64,000 nt of DNA from Pseudevernia furfuracea (Eukaryota; Ascomycota; Lecanoromycetes; Lecanorales; Parmeliaceae): positions 1,054,001 through 1,118,000 of the forward strand of contig JAIUPT010000013.1 in NCBI GenBank assembly GCA_022315425.1. Direction: 5' to 3'. The translations under genes were made by a program, and so were the position numbers. This document shows positions 42,922 through 53,961 of this stretch, piece by piece; within the stretch, counting starts at the first letter, position 1; each line of letters starts with the position of its first letter. The notes beneath the pieces are model-generated. The model was not told the origin of the DNA. It did not search any database and worked only from the letters and a program-made list of their open reading frames with translations.

Positions 42922-44417
42922 GTTGAGTCAGTTTTTGGGGGGTGTTCTTGCCGCGGGCTTTTGAAAAGGGAGGGAGGGGGAGAGGGCTCTTGCCTTGTAC
43001 ATTTTTTTTTTGTGAGTTGCTGGGCTGGAAGGTGGGGAGCTTTTGCTCTTCTACCTTATTTTCTTTTTTCTTGTGTGGGTTTGCCTTTCGTTGAAGGCGT
43101 CGGGTGTTTCTTGGGGTTGGGTCGAGGTTGGAGATGTGTAGGTTGGATGGAGTTCGAGGAAGCTCGGACGGAGAAGATATACGCACTAGCGTGGAGTCGG
43201 CAGTATTCACTGTCTCTATTCATGTATATGGATTCACCGGTTCTATTTCCCAGTCCCGATTCACTGTTCGCGGCGTGAATTTATCGGCAGGTATCAGTGG
43301 AAAAGACGTGATATGATGAAGGGGGATAGTCCCTGAAGATGTTGCAGGTTGAGTGGCTCTTTCCCTGAAATCGACGTATGTTTGTTAGGATCGATCCTGA
43401 AGTATGTCACCAAGTTTGGACACTTGTAGGGGATGGTTCCGTAAAAATGTCACAGATCGAGAGGCTTCTTCCCCCGAGATTGTCACACATCTCTAAGAGA
43501 GGATGCATGAAAACGTCCCGGCTCAAGAGTTTTGTACGGCAATTGTCCCTAAACTGTCACCAGTCTAGAGGTTCCATCCTTAATAAAGACAACACAGCTT
43601 GTGGCTCCTAAAGTTGCCAGACATGAGTGGCTTGATTCCCAGACGGTTCGTAAGTTTGATACTTTATTGAACCCGCGAGGAGTCACATGTTTGTAAGAAT
43701 GGTCCCTGGAGATAGTTTCCAAGCCCAGGGAAATCCAACCCTAGAAGCACTCCAACTGGACAGGCTTCATATCCAAGAGCTTTGCATGTCTTTAGATAAC
43801 GATATGGTCAGTGGACGTGATGAGTAAAAGCGAATTCCAACTAGATGTGTCACTCGTGAGGACAAAAAGGATGGCTGCCTACTGTGCCTGTGCCGTTCTT
43901 AGTCCTGTCAGGATTTGCTTTCCTCGTGGCTTGACTTTTTTCATAGAGCCATTCTCCTCCACCTTTGTTTGGGGCCTTTAATTTCCAAGGATGGAAAGGC
44001 GGTATGGACCGTTTGCTTTTTTTCATGTTCCACTGTCTCGCTTTCTTTCACCTGATCATAATGCGTCAGCTGTACTGTCATCAGTCCCAGTATCTATGAA
44101 CTGGCGGGGATCTAACCCCCAAGAGCTATCTCACACGGCTTTTTGTATCCATCAACACAGTCTGTATATTGGAATCTGGAACGATTGCTAATTTGACTTG
44201 CGAAAGCACGGGGATGAGTGTCTGGCCACGACTAGGATGGGAACCAAAGCAGGTTGACCTTTAGACAGTCATTTCTTCACTTGTAGTGGTATTTTTCAGG
44301 ATAAATAATATTCTCATAGTAGTCAAATGCTTGTAATTGAGACATTCTTGGGCCTGGGGGTCCTCGAGGATCCAATCACACGATCCAGGCATCTGTTCGA
44401 GCTGATGTCTATGCAGA
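42922..44417. other. intergenic region with degenerate minisatellite
   Basis: About 1.5 kb with no supported gene. Long GC-rich open frames on both strands near 42300-43280 are shadows of the F-box gene. A diverged repeat array covers about 43326-43740. Confidence 0.45.
43326..43740. repeat. degenerate repeat array, about nine copies
   Basis: The motif TCCCTGAAGATGTCACAG and variants recur about nine times (for example at 43330, 43393, 43437, 43472, 43545, 43637 and 43702) at irregular spacings of about 34-63 bases. Interleaved blocks resemble GAGAGGCTTCTTCCC and TTTGTAAG. Copies are heavily diverged, consistent with an old array. The alignment was made by eye. Confidence 0.55.
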
Positions 44418-44490
44418 TCATCCTATACGTTTGAGGGCAAGAGCCAACGTTAAACGTTGTTTCGCGTTTGGACTGAATAGCAGCTGAGCT

Positions 44491-45361
44491 TCAGCAAAAG
44501 ACAAACAACGTGATGGCTGAAGACCGGCGTGAACAAAGCCAAGAGGAATGTCGGAAGCAGGAGGCAGAGAACAAACGGAGAATGTGTGCTTCCTTACCGT
44601 GTCTAATCTCCTCTTCAAGCTGTCTTGCTACCCAGTCAATCTCAGCACTGTGAAAATTGATATGCTCGGAGACATCACAGAAGTGGTTGTTGAAAGCAGT
44701 GACCATGGCGCGAAGCGAGGAGCGAGAGTGGAGCTGAACCACTGGAGTACATGAATCGAACAGGTCGCCGTATAATGCGCCGACAGCCTTTTGAACTGCG
44801 GGGTTCGTTTTGAACAACGACTCGTAGTTGGTGAATCCCTCGAGTGACCCGACCACTCTATATAGGGTCATGGCCAGACTCTCCAATGCCTTGAAATGGT
44901 CGCTTGCCATTGTAGGCCCCATATTGGACTGGCTTTCCCCTTATGAGTCTGCAGAATGATATGAATAGCACTCTCGAAGCGCTTGAGAGGGTCGATCAAT
45001 GTTTTTACCAGCTCCATGAGCCGAGTGAACACTTTTCTTCCGTCCCTGCACCTGGATGATCATATCTAAGCAAATGCCTGCATTTGCTGGGACTTTGAAT
45101 GTTGCCTTCTGGGGGCATTGGGCAGCGAAGCCAGGTACTGTTGGATGGCCAACTGCCATGCATCGGAGCTTGATTGGCTGACCGAGGAAGACATGTCGGC
45201 AGCTTTAGGCATTTCAAAACACTACATAAAGCTCGTACAGAGTCAATTGCTCGAATCACTTCTGCATCGTTACCGCTCTGGAAGGCCAAGGCCAGCAGAG
45301 ACAGGGTTTGCCCATGATCTGCCACCGTGCGAAACACAGGTGCTGCAGCATTCTCACGACT
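44491..45361 (-). pseudogene. relic of a STAND/NLR-type N-terminal domain
   Basis: Pieces in minus-strand order: HGQTLSLLALAFQSGNDAEV then IRAIDSVRALC (45337-45190), ATFKVPANAGICLDMIIQVQ in another frame (about 45105-45040), then a longer frame 44922-44617 with ALESLAMTLYRVVGSLEGFT, NYESLFKTNPAVQKAVGALY, LHSRSSLRAMVTAFNNHFCD and FHSAEIDWVARQLEEEIR. This block resembles the helical N-terminal region that precedes the NACHT/NB-ARC domain in many fungal NLR-like proteins. No nucleotide-binding or repeat domain follows. A GTAAGG donor sits right after the block, but no onward exon was found, so it is truncated as well as frame-broken. The family link rests on memory of the motif pattern and is moderate. 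Confidence 0.6.
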
Positions 45362-45892
45362 GAACGATGACTACCTATCTCAGCGCCATGTGGGGAACAG
45401 GCGAACAATTCAGCAAGCAAGCGGGTACTCTAGTCAGAATTCCTGATGGTCGCATGTCCATGAATATAGGGTATCTAATTACCTAGAGTATCTATTGATG
45501 AAGCCCTTGGGATGAGGGATCTTTTCTTTTGACTTTAGCACAGCAGGGCCAAGTGTTTCAGAAGACGCTAGCGAATCGATCTGCGCGGTTCGGGAGGGGA
45601 CTGGGTGGGGATGAGAGATGCCCTGACCGCTCGGCTTGCAGTTTGCTTGGCCAAGATCCTTGACAAAAAGAACAGCTGGAACTTGGAAACATCATCCTCT
45701 CGACATTATTCAAGGCATGCATCAACAATTCTCCGTCATGCTTTGCTAGCCAGTCGATTGAAAAAGTAAGGTAGTAATCAGATGTGCGAGCATGGAGCAT
45801 GCAAAGATGTCGGACATAAGGTATCTATCTATCTGACATGACAACACAAATCACACATCTGAAGCATTATTTATTGGGTGGAAGTAAGCCAA

Positions 45893-45960
45893 ATGATGAT
45901 GATGATGCATCATGATGGATGATGCATGTTGGATGATGGATGATGGATGATGGATTATTG
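45893..45960. repeat. GATG/GGATGAT simple repeat
   Basis: Imperfect trinucleotide and heptanucleotide repeat (GATGATGATG, then several TGGATGA units). Confidence 0.85.
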
Positions 45961-46362
45961 ATTGAAAAGGAAAGGCAAAATGACTGCGCCGCAAAATGCT
46001 ATGATAAGACAGGACACCCTTCACTGCTTCAGTTTTGTCCCTGTTAATGATTGTGACAAGTAGAGTATCCTGACTTCTTATGTACTACAGTACTACTATC
46101 CAAGTGGAAGGAAGCGACTACTGTAAAGTGTAAGTGCCCTTGCTTGAGACGGGGAGACAAAGTCCCTGTCCCCCGCGACTCGTAAGGTTTTAAAGGGCAG
46201 TGGTCTAAGCCTAAGCCTCTAAAGGCCGAGAGTAGAGTAGCTAAACTTGCCTGCCGATCGCTTCCCCTTCCTCCAATCCTCCTTTCCAAACTCCCCATCC
46301 ACCCATCTTCCACACCTGAACCATCTTCAGAAACCCACCTTCTCTTCTTTTCCTCCATCCAC

Positions 46363-46408
46363 CACATCACACATCACACATCACACATCACACATCACAC
46401 ATCACACA
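46363..46408. repeat. ACATCAC heptanucleotide repeat
   Basis: About six perfect units of ACATCAC, about 500 bases upstream of the G-alpha start and probably in its leader or promoter. Confidence 0.9.
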
Positions 46409-46906
46409 GCCTTTCCTTTCTTCCATCTTGCTCCTCGGCCTTGTACAGTATCAACTCCCCTCTGCTGTTCTTCAACTGTCGGTAACGGGCCGTTCGTAAC
46501 AACGCTAGCGCCGAAGCCCCCATAAAGAAATCTTGGAATCTCCCACTCCTTGTCCTTTTCATCAGCGCGTCCATTCGCTCCTTTTCAATCATCTGGAGCG
46601 GTCTCGGAGTTGCGCAAAGCTCACTTGATAGTGACAAAATCTACGGTGAGCTCGGAATCTGTCTGATTGCACTTCCGCAGCACACCGCCTCGGCAGCAGC
46701 GTACCACGGTACCACATCCTCGGATCAAGCTGGCCTCATCCACCCAAGCCTTCATCATTCCAATATTGCGCTTTCCCTCTACACCCATCATTGCATGACG
46801 TCGCTTCTCATTTCTCATCACTTATCCTTGCATCCAAGTCCGAAGCTGACGGCTCTCAGAACTCTCGCTTGGGCCGTAGTCGCGAAAGCCTTCAACAACC
46901 GCCAAG

Positions 46907-48265
46907 ATGGGTTGTGGGATGAGTACGGAGGAAAAGGAGGGAAAAGAGAGGAATGAGCAGATCGAGAATCAATTGAAGCGCGACAAGCTATCTCAACGGA
47001 ATGAGATCAAGATGCTTCTTCTCGGTCAGGATTGCAGGTCTCGATGAGACAATTGCAAGGGCTGATGTGAAATACCAGGTGCCGGAGAGTCGGGCAAATC
47101 TACAATCCTCAAGCAGATGAAGCTCATCCACGAAGGCAGCTACTCGCGGGACGAGCGAGAGTCATTTAAAGAGATCATCTACAGCAACACCGTCCAATCG
47201 ATGCGCGTCATACTAGAAGCTATGGAATCACTCGAGCTGCCTTTGGATGACCAGAGAACTGAATACCACGTCCAAACCATCTTCATGCAGCCGGCGCAAA
47301 TCGAAGGCGACAGCCTGCAGGCGGACGTCGGAAGTGCCATAGATGCTCTATGGAAAGACGCTGGCGTTCAAGAATGCTTCAAACGATCAAGAGAGTACCA
47401 ACTCAACGATTCGGCCAGATAGTGAGTAGTCTCAGCCTTCAGGTCGAGGTGATGTGGAAACTGGAGCTTGGGCATGGAGAAGGGTCTCCAGACAAGGCCC
47501 TTGTCCATTGTCACTACCCTCAACGTGCGTCTGCTTACTCGTCCATCTTAGTTACTTTGACTCTATTGGCCGGATCGCCCAGCCTGACTATCTACCAAAC
47601 GACCAAGATGTTCTAAGATCTCGAGTGAAGACCACTGGTATAACTGAAACTACTTTCATCATCGGCGAGCTTACCTACCGCATGTTCGATGTCGGAGGTC
47701 AGCGATCTGAGCGGAAGAAATGGATACACTGTTTTGAGAACGTCACGACCATCCTGTTCCTCGTTGCCATCTCCGAGTACGATCAACTGCTCTTCGAAGA
47801 CGAGACCGTCAACCGAATGCAAGAAGCTCTGACACTCTTTGACTCTATCTGCAACTCCAGATGGTTTGTCAAGACCTCGATCATCCTGTTTTTGAACAAG
47901 ATCGATAGGTTTAAGGAAAAACTCCCAGTGTCCCCTATGAAGAACTATTTTCCGGATTATGAAGGCAAGCTCAACCAAATTGGCGACAACGGTCGGGAGC
48001 ATCACAGATCTAATATTGCTGAAGGTGGACCCGATTATGCTGCGGCGTGCGACTACATCCTGAACCGATTCGTTTCCCTGAACCAGCACGAGACGAAGCA
48101 GATTTATACCCACTTTACCTGCGCTACCGATACTACCCAGATACGGTTTGTCATGGCGGCTGTCAATGGTATGTCACCTACCGCCTTGCTTTCATTCAAA
48201 CCTGCTGATGATCCGCAACAGATATCATTATCCAAGAAAACCTTCGTGATTGTGGTCTGTTATAG
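46907..48265 (+). CDS. group I heterotrimeric G protein alpha subunit
   Basis: GTPase that relays signals from seven-helix receptors, usually controlling growth, conidiation and virulence in filamentous fungi. Five exons: 46907-47024, 47079-47421, 47552-47964, 48025-48168 and 48222-48265, total 1,062 bases, giving exactly 353 residues, the canonical group I length. MGCGMSTEEK gives a myristoylation Gly2 and a palmitoylation Cys3. The P-loop GAGESGKST is at residues 40-48; RSRVKTTGITETTF is switch I; MFDVGGQRSERKKWIHCFEN is switch II; FLNKIDRFKEKL and TCATDT are the guanine-specificity loops. The C-terminus NLRDCGLL has the pertussis-type Cys at position -4. Intron 3 (47965-48024) begins with GC, is 60 bases long, and contains no stop, so retention would insert 20 residues after FPDYE. 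Homologs read FPDYEGGPDY, matching the spliced form. Confidence 0.97.
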
Positions 48266-49587
48266 GCCCGACCCAACCCAAAACGTGGACGAGAAGCTGA
48301 ACTTTGTGGAGGCCTGTTCTTCTAAATGGCAATGATCATTTCCCCCCGAAGATCGAATCCTTTTCGGCAAGCCCCCGGTCTTTCTCAACCCCTACGTTCT
48401 CAGGCATGCAAGCGCTCGAGATTTTGTATACCACGCCATCTTCGTCGTACCATCAGCCTGCTTTTCGGCGCGTCTTCGAAGCGATATTCCTTTCGACAAT
48501 CACCTACCTCTCGATGCCCCCGGCGCTCACGGTGAAATGTTTGGCGCGTTGGAACAAGTTACTATAATGTGATACCAGTCAGCGGGGACATGCGAGCACA
48601 TGTTCTTTTCCTTTGACCCTCTCACCCTGTGTCTCTCGGGGAGTGGGATTGGCCTCGAAAATATCCATCTAGATTGTTGCGTGTGTCATAGCTGCAGGTG
48701 CAGGTATGTCATTAATCAGTATGAAGCGACCTGTCAAATCCACCAACCTTTTCGGTGTTTTACATGATCAGGCTTGATGCTCCAATCGAGATCAACGTGA
48801 AGCGTCTTGTTTGCTTTACGCCTCCCATCTTCTTGAACCTATGGCACGGCCTTGGTCCAATCCGGATCTTCGTACGCCGTGCGAGTGACCAAAGCATCGC
48901 AGGATACGAGGCCCCAGCAATGCCCTAGCTTTCCCAAGCTCCTATCTGGCTTGAACCTCGATTGATTCTGTACGCGACCACTCTTCGTCTTTCCCGTCCG
49001 ATAGTGATATCACTTTCCCAAATCTACATCGACAACCCTTGAGCCCATCATCACTTGCCTGCATGAACCCATCAGCCTCTTAAACACAACTCCCCTACAC
49101 TGCTCTTCGTGGAGGCTCACCTGAGGAAAAGCAAAGGAGATTCAAAATCGGGCTCTCTGCAGGCCGTCTCGAAAGAATATGACAGAGGAGACTGCCAAGC
49201 CTGCTCTATCCTGTACATGAGAAGGCCTCCCTTAACTTGTAGAAAAAGCTTCCTGTAAATCTCCAGCGAATACAAACCTTTCCGACCCGATCAAGACTGT
49301 CTTTTGCACGTTTCCCCCACTCCATCATGAACGAGAAGCGTAGCTCGCGCCCCCATAATCTAACCTTTACCTACATGTCCGCCAAGCGTCGGCACTATTT
49401 TTCTGTTCCTCCTTTTTCCCTTACCCACCCACCTACCTACATATCTTCCTCCGCATAAGTACTCTACCGCGCGATGCAGCAACGCGGGCTTTTATCCCAT
49501 GCCTAGCTTTATCCCATATTATTCACGGTCTTTACAATTACCAAAACTTTACAACTACAACTAACGATTTAGCATTCCTACAACATC
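48266..49587. other. intergenic region, G-alpha / Smr gene
   Basis: About 1.3 kb with pyrimidine-rich leader sequence before 49588 (CTACC units and TTTATCCCA near 49490). No gene recognised. Confidence 0.5.
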
Positions 49588-50993
49588 ATGTCTTACCCCA
49601 TGACTCAACTGGGCGGCAGCGGTTCGTTGTCTCCCTGCCCCTCTGCCCACCCACCCCGCCCTTCCCCCCCCCCCCAACTCCTTACTTGCTTGGATCTTGA
49701 ATGTTCCAAGCTCACTCTGGCTGGAACCCGTAGCCTTCAACCACCAGCCCCACTCCAACTCCACCGAAGCAGAATATGACCGCCTGCGCGGCCTCGCGCG
49801 TCAGGAGGCCGGGAAGAGGGCGTCCTGTCTCGCCAAGGTGTGTTTGGTTCCTCTTCTCTTCCCTTCCCTCTTCTCTCCTCTTCCTGGCTTGCTGGTTCGC
49901 GAGAGGATTGAAGCTGTGCTCTATATCTATATACATATATACTCGCCCCCTTCCCTCCCTCCCTCCCTGCCTAAAACCTACATACCTACCTACCTACCTA
50001 CCTACCTACCTTCCTACCTTCCTACCTACCTACCTACCTTGCCTCCTCCCTGCCATCGCTCCACTCGCTAACCCCTCGGCCCCCCCCGCCCCTCCAAAAA
50101 AACAGTCCCACCAAGCCTACACCCGCAACGACGGCGCCGCCGCGCACGAGCTCTCCGAAGAAGGCAAGCGCCACGCCGCCAGCATGGACCTGTACAACCG
50201 GCAGGCGTCCGACTACATCTTCCGCGAGAACAACGCCGTGGTGCGTACCATATTTTTCGGAACGATTGTGATTTATTATTTCTTTATTTCCTTCTTTCTC
50301 TCTCTCTCTTTGTCTCTCTCTCTTGTGTTTGGGGGGACCCTAAATGCCTGCCTGGATTTTACAAGACGAGACAAGAACAAGACAAGACATGTTGATTGCG
50401 GGAAAAGCTACAAAAAAAGAGGATCATGGTTTTCGCAAGTCGGGGTGGTTTGGGGGGGGGGGCGCGGAGATGAGATGCGATGCGATTGCGATGCTGACTT
50501 TTGGGAAACCTCTGTGCGTAGGGCAGGGTGGATGGGGATACGATTGATTTGCATGGGCAGTTTGTGGAGGAGGCCGAGGGGATTTTGGAGCAGAGGATTC
50601 GGTATGCGAGGAGTACGGGGCAGGGGCATTTGCATGTGTGAGTTTGTTCGTTCGTTCGTTCGTTTTTTGGGGTTTTTTGGGGAAGGGGAGGACAGCATTG
50701 CCGGATTTTTTTTGGCGACCCGATTTTGCGAGAACGTAGTGCGCTGATGGTTTGTGCGTGTGTGTACACGTGTTGGGGATCCACAGCATCGTAGGCAAAG
50801 GCAACCACTCGCCGGGCCACATCCAAAAGATCAAACCCAAGGTCGAGCAGGTGTGCCAGGAGCTCGGCCTGCAGTACGCGACGGAGGAGAACGCGGGGAG
50901 GATCTACATCAACCTGCAAGGGGGCGCGGCGGTCATGCCGGAGCGGTTGATGGCGAAGCACGGTGGCGGGTATCATCAGGGTTATGGTGGACC

Positions 50994-51026
<33 letters not shown>

Positions 51027-51234
51027 ACAGCAGCAGGGGGGGTATGGTCAAGGGGGGGGTTATACGTATCCGCAGATGAACTATCAGCAGGGTGGTGCGG
51101 GCCAGCAGGGAGGAGGGGGAGGTGGTGGTGGTGGTGGACAGCAGGATCCGAATGCGGAGATCGAGGCTCAGGTGAAGAAGTATTTGCCGCAGGTGCTGAG
51201 GATGTGTCAGAAGCAGTGTTGTACTGTTATGTAG
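49588..51234 (+). CDS. DUF1771-Smr domain protein with polyQ, polyG and CaaX-like end
   Basis: Probable RNA/DNA-binding or nuclease-type Smr protein. Exons: 49588-49621, about 49755-49837, about 50106-50239, a short exon around 50527-50636, and about 50788-51234. The N-terminal part reads MSYPMTQLGGS, then FNHQPHSNSTEAEYDRLRGL and ARQEAGKRASC (DUF1771 start), SHQAYTRNDGAAAHELSEEG, and KRHAASMDLYNRQASDYIFR. The Smr domain follows: VDGDTIDLHGQFVEEAEGIL (the conserved DLHG), then IVGKGNHSPGHIQKIKPKVE. After INLQGGAAVMPERLMAKHGG the tail is low complexity: 14 Gln from CAG/CAA codons (50995-51036), Gly runs (51107-51136), then QVLRMCQKQCCTVM. The last four residues CTVM fit a CaaX prenylation box. 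Intron 2 contains the CTAC repeat. Splice sites in the middle are less certain than the domains. Confidence 0.87.
49978..50040. repeat. CTAC/CTTC tetranucleotide repeat in an intron
   Basis: About fifteen imperfect CTAC units within intron 2 of the Smr gene, just upstream of the acceptor near 50105. Confidence 0.92.
50995..51036 (+). repeat. CAG/CAA polyglutamine tract
   Basis: Fourteen consecutive Gln codons (mixed CAG/CAA) inside the Smr protein's C-terminal tail; length is likely to vary between strains. Confidence 0.9.
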
Positions 51235-51584
51235 GTGGGTGGGTGGAGGTCATGATGTTGTCTAGAGGGGGCTTGGGGGGGGTGGTGGAGGAAGGAGGAC
51301 GAAAAGGTTGGATGGTTGTAGGTTTTGTTTGATATACCCCGGATTGTTGAATATATATTCGCTTCTTATCTTCTATACGCTTTCCTCATCTGCATGGAAT
51401 TATTTTACCCCCCGGCCAGGTTCATCATCGTTTGTTCCAGCCCCTTTCCTATCCCGATGGATTAGGTGTTTTTTTTTTTTTTTTTCTTTTTTGGCGTGCA
51501 TCGTGCCAATGTCTCAACTCGTGATTTGGTAGCAATCTTCCCGGCTCACGTGCAAAAATGGGCAGCACAGATAGATCCCTCCCT

Positions 51585-51650
51585 CCCTCCCATCCATCCA
51601 TCCATCCATCTATCCATCCATCTATCCCATCTATCCATCCATCGATCGGT
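51585..51650. repeat. CCAT/TCCA simple repeat
   Basis: About fifteen imperfect units of ATCC (including ATCT variants). Confidence 0.9.
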
Positions 51651-51749
51651 CTCATATCATCCTCTCCCCTCAATCCAACCTCAAGTTTTTTTCCTAAACC
51701 ACACTACACATCACCCACCCACCCCATCCTCTCTCCAACAAACAGCCCC

Positions 51750-51780
51750 ATCCAACCCAACCCAACCCAACCCAACCCAA
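51750..51780. repeat. CCCAA pentanucleotide repeat
   Basis: Six tandem AACCC-type units. Confidence 0.9.
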
Positions 51781-51865
51781 TATGCCCTCTTTCCCCCGCC
51801 CCCAACTCAAAACACTCTCTCACATCTTCTTAAATATTAATCTTATCTTTCATATATCAATCGAA

Positions 51866-52050
51866 ACCCCTTCCTCTCCTCTCTCCTCTCCCCTCCTCTC
51901 CTCCCCTCCTCCCCTTCTCCCCTTCTCTCCCTCTCTCCTCCTCTCCTCTCCCCTCCTCTCCTTCTCTCCTCCTCTCCTCTCCCCTCCTCCCCTCTCCTCC
52001 CCTTACCTTCTCCCCTATCCTCTCCTCTTCTCTCACCTCTCTCTAATCCC
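51866..52050. repeat. CT-rich (polypyrimidine) tract
   Basis: About 185 bases almost purely C and T on the plus strand (CTCCTCTCC units), able in principle to form triplex-type structure. Confidence 0.9.
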
Positions 52051-52228
52051 GTCACGTTCCGTATTCCGCGTCATGCTGCTCGCCCTTCTTCCCTTCTTCC
52101 CTTCTTCCTCTCATTCTAGAGAATTCGGATCCGGATTCGGTCGGGATCAGATTGGGAATTCAGATGTGATGTGATGTGAGATACGTACGTAGGAGGTAGG
52201 CGGTGTGATCGTGACGCGGCGGGTTTGA

Positions 52229-52337
52229 GGATCTCTGTGTCTGTGTCTGTGTCTGTGTCTGTCTGTCTGTCTGTGGGGGTGTGTGTCTGTCTGTCTGTGT
52301 GGGGGGGGGGGGTCTGGGGGGGGGCGCGGGGGGATGC
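52229..52337. repeat. TGTC repeat followed by G-rich tract
   Basis: (TGTGTC)n and (TGTC)n units up to about 52300, followed by runs of 12 and 8 G near 52301-52325 and a poly-T run at about 52351-52374. Confidence 0.85.
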
Positions 52338-52587
52338 GTGTCTCTTTCTCCTTTTTTTTTGTTTTTTTTTTTTTTGAACAAGTATAATTCAAACACTGCT
52401 GCGTTGATGACGTGGGAGGGGGCAGGGGAGGCTGTTTGATGAGGGTGAGGGTGAGGGTGAGTGTGAAAGTGAGTAGATGATATGATGGTAGGGAAAAGAG
52501 GGGAAGAGTGTGGGAAGGTAGTGTACGTGGTGAGTACGGATGAGCTTGGTTTTGAGGATTTGGTCGTGGGATGGGGGATAGGTAGGT

Positions 52588-52588
<1 letters not shown>

Positions 52589-52626
<38 letters not shown>
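52589..52626. repeat. GAAA tetranucleotide repeat
   Basis: Nine perfect AAAG units. Confidence 0.93.
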
Positions 52627-52627
<1 letters not shown>

Positions 52628-53961
52628 GGATTAAGAGAAAGATGGATAGAGAGAAAGAACTCTATGCCCTAGGTCCAACAGGACGACTGCATGTGAAGCT
52701 ATCAAGAGATGAGACCGTTTGCAACGAGGATGAGGCAGTTGATTTGAAACGGAGGGGGAAAGAGGACGAGGTGGCTGGCACTGCTGGACGTTGCTTGTTG
52801 GGTCGGCTGTTGTTCGATGATGATGTTGATGACTGATGGATTGAGTAGAGAGAGTGTGTAGATTCTCCCGAATTCGATCCACTACCCTTCTTGAACCGTA
52901 AGGGGTGATGATGCTACATCCTTCCCTCCAGCAGTGGCAGCAGACCTGGGGACGACTCCAGCCTCGCCCCTCATCACCTCAACTATGGGCATACTCGACT
53001 CTTTCTTTCTCTCTTGCTAAGCTCTATCTTGTCTGAACGACACACAAGAGTGTATGTACGGCGGGTTGGGGAATCTGTCGAGAGATGATGATTCTTCCTC
53101 CTCTCTCTCCTCCTCTCCTTCCTCCTCTCCTTCCTTCTCTCCCACCTCTTTCCCTTCTCTTCCTATCCCTCTTCACCTTCCTCGTCAACCCATTCAAACT
53201 CCTCCTTAAAACGCTGGGTAGCACAAGCCTTATCTTCTTCGTCGTATTAGCGATTCTGCGGATAAGTCTAGTGAGATTCGGCGCAGGCGAACCCCATGCA
53301 GCAGGCTTGTGTGATGAGATGCAGCCTTTTCGAATGATTTTGAGACGATAAACCCTTCTCGCTCATGGCGTTAAGTAAGCTTGAACCACTGGCTGAAACT
53401 GCGGCAGCCCCATGGATAACAAAGAGCTCGCCAGCGCAACTCCGCTTTGGTAGGTACGAATGGCGATGTACGCGCATCATCGCACTGATAGTACGGTTTG
53501 TCGATCTCGTCAGTTGCACCGTCGGGTCTTGGCGGCTGGGGATCTTATGGGTTGGGTTTGGAGACTAGGGTATATATGTTTGTGCGTTTGAGGCTGAGGT
53601 TCGTGTGGATGGATGGTTGAGGTTGAGGTTGAGGTTGAGGTTGAAATTGGGGTTGAGGAGATGGATAGGTCAGGAGTAAGGATGCGGATCTGCGAAAGGA
53701 TGTTTGCAACGTTGGTTTTCGGGGGGGGAGGTTGGAGGTGGTCATTGTGGTTGTCATTGTGGTTGTGGTTGTGGAAAGAGAATATAGATTCGTGATTTGA
53801 TGACTGCTATTTCATAGTAACTCATTAGCTTAGGATTCTCCCTTCAAATACAGTGTGAGTTTCTCGAACCCAAGGCAAGCTTCTTGTAAGCAGGGTGGAC
53901 CCAAACCTCAACGCTATGTCCAAAGAACTCTTTCTCTCTCCATATCATACACCATGAACGA

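Larger units (their letters stand above)
45362..46906. other. intergenic region upstream of the G-alpha gene
   Basis: About 1.5 kb; promoter and long leader of the G-alpha gene. It contains a GATG/GGAT-rich repeat (45893-45960) and an ACATCAC repeat (46363-46408). Short open frames in the leader could act as upstream ORFs. No further gene. Confidence 0.5.
51235..53961. other. low-complexity, gene-poor stretch
   Basis: About 2.7 kb almost without gene-like sequence, dominated by simple repeats and strand-biased pyrimidine/purine runs (listed separately). Open frames here are repeat artefacts. A hydrophobic frame at 53085-53351 encodes a Leu/Ser/Pro-rich peptide from the CT-rich tract and is not convincing. 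Confidence 0.6.

Noticed and set aside
42290..43278. Long open frames on both strands around the F-box gene (about 300 residues each)
   Set aside because: They are GC-driven shadows; the Pro/Arg-rich and Gly/Arg-rich translations lack domains, whereas the third frame has a clear F-box and CxxC pairs.
50359..51051. Minus-strand frame of 230 residues with a poly-Leu start
   Set aside because: It is the antisense translation of the CAG repeat and an intron of the Smr gene.
53085..53351. Hydrophobic Leu/Ser/Pro frame resembling a membrane protein
   Set aside because: It is generated by a CT-rich low-complexity tract; the apparent helices are compositional.
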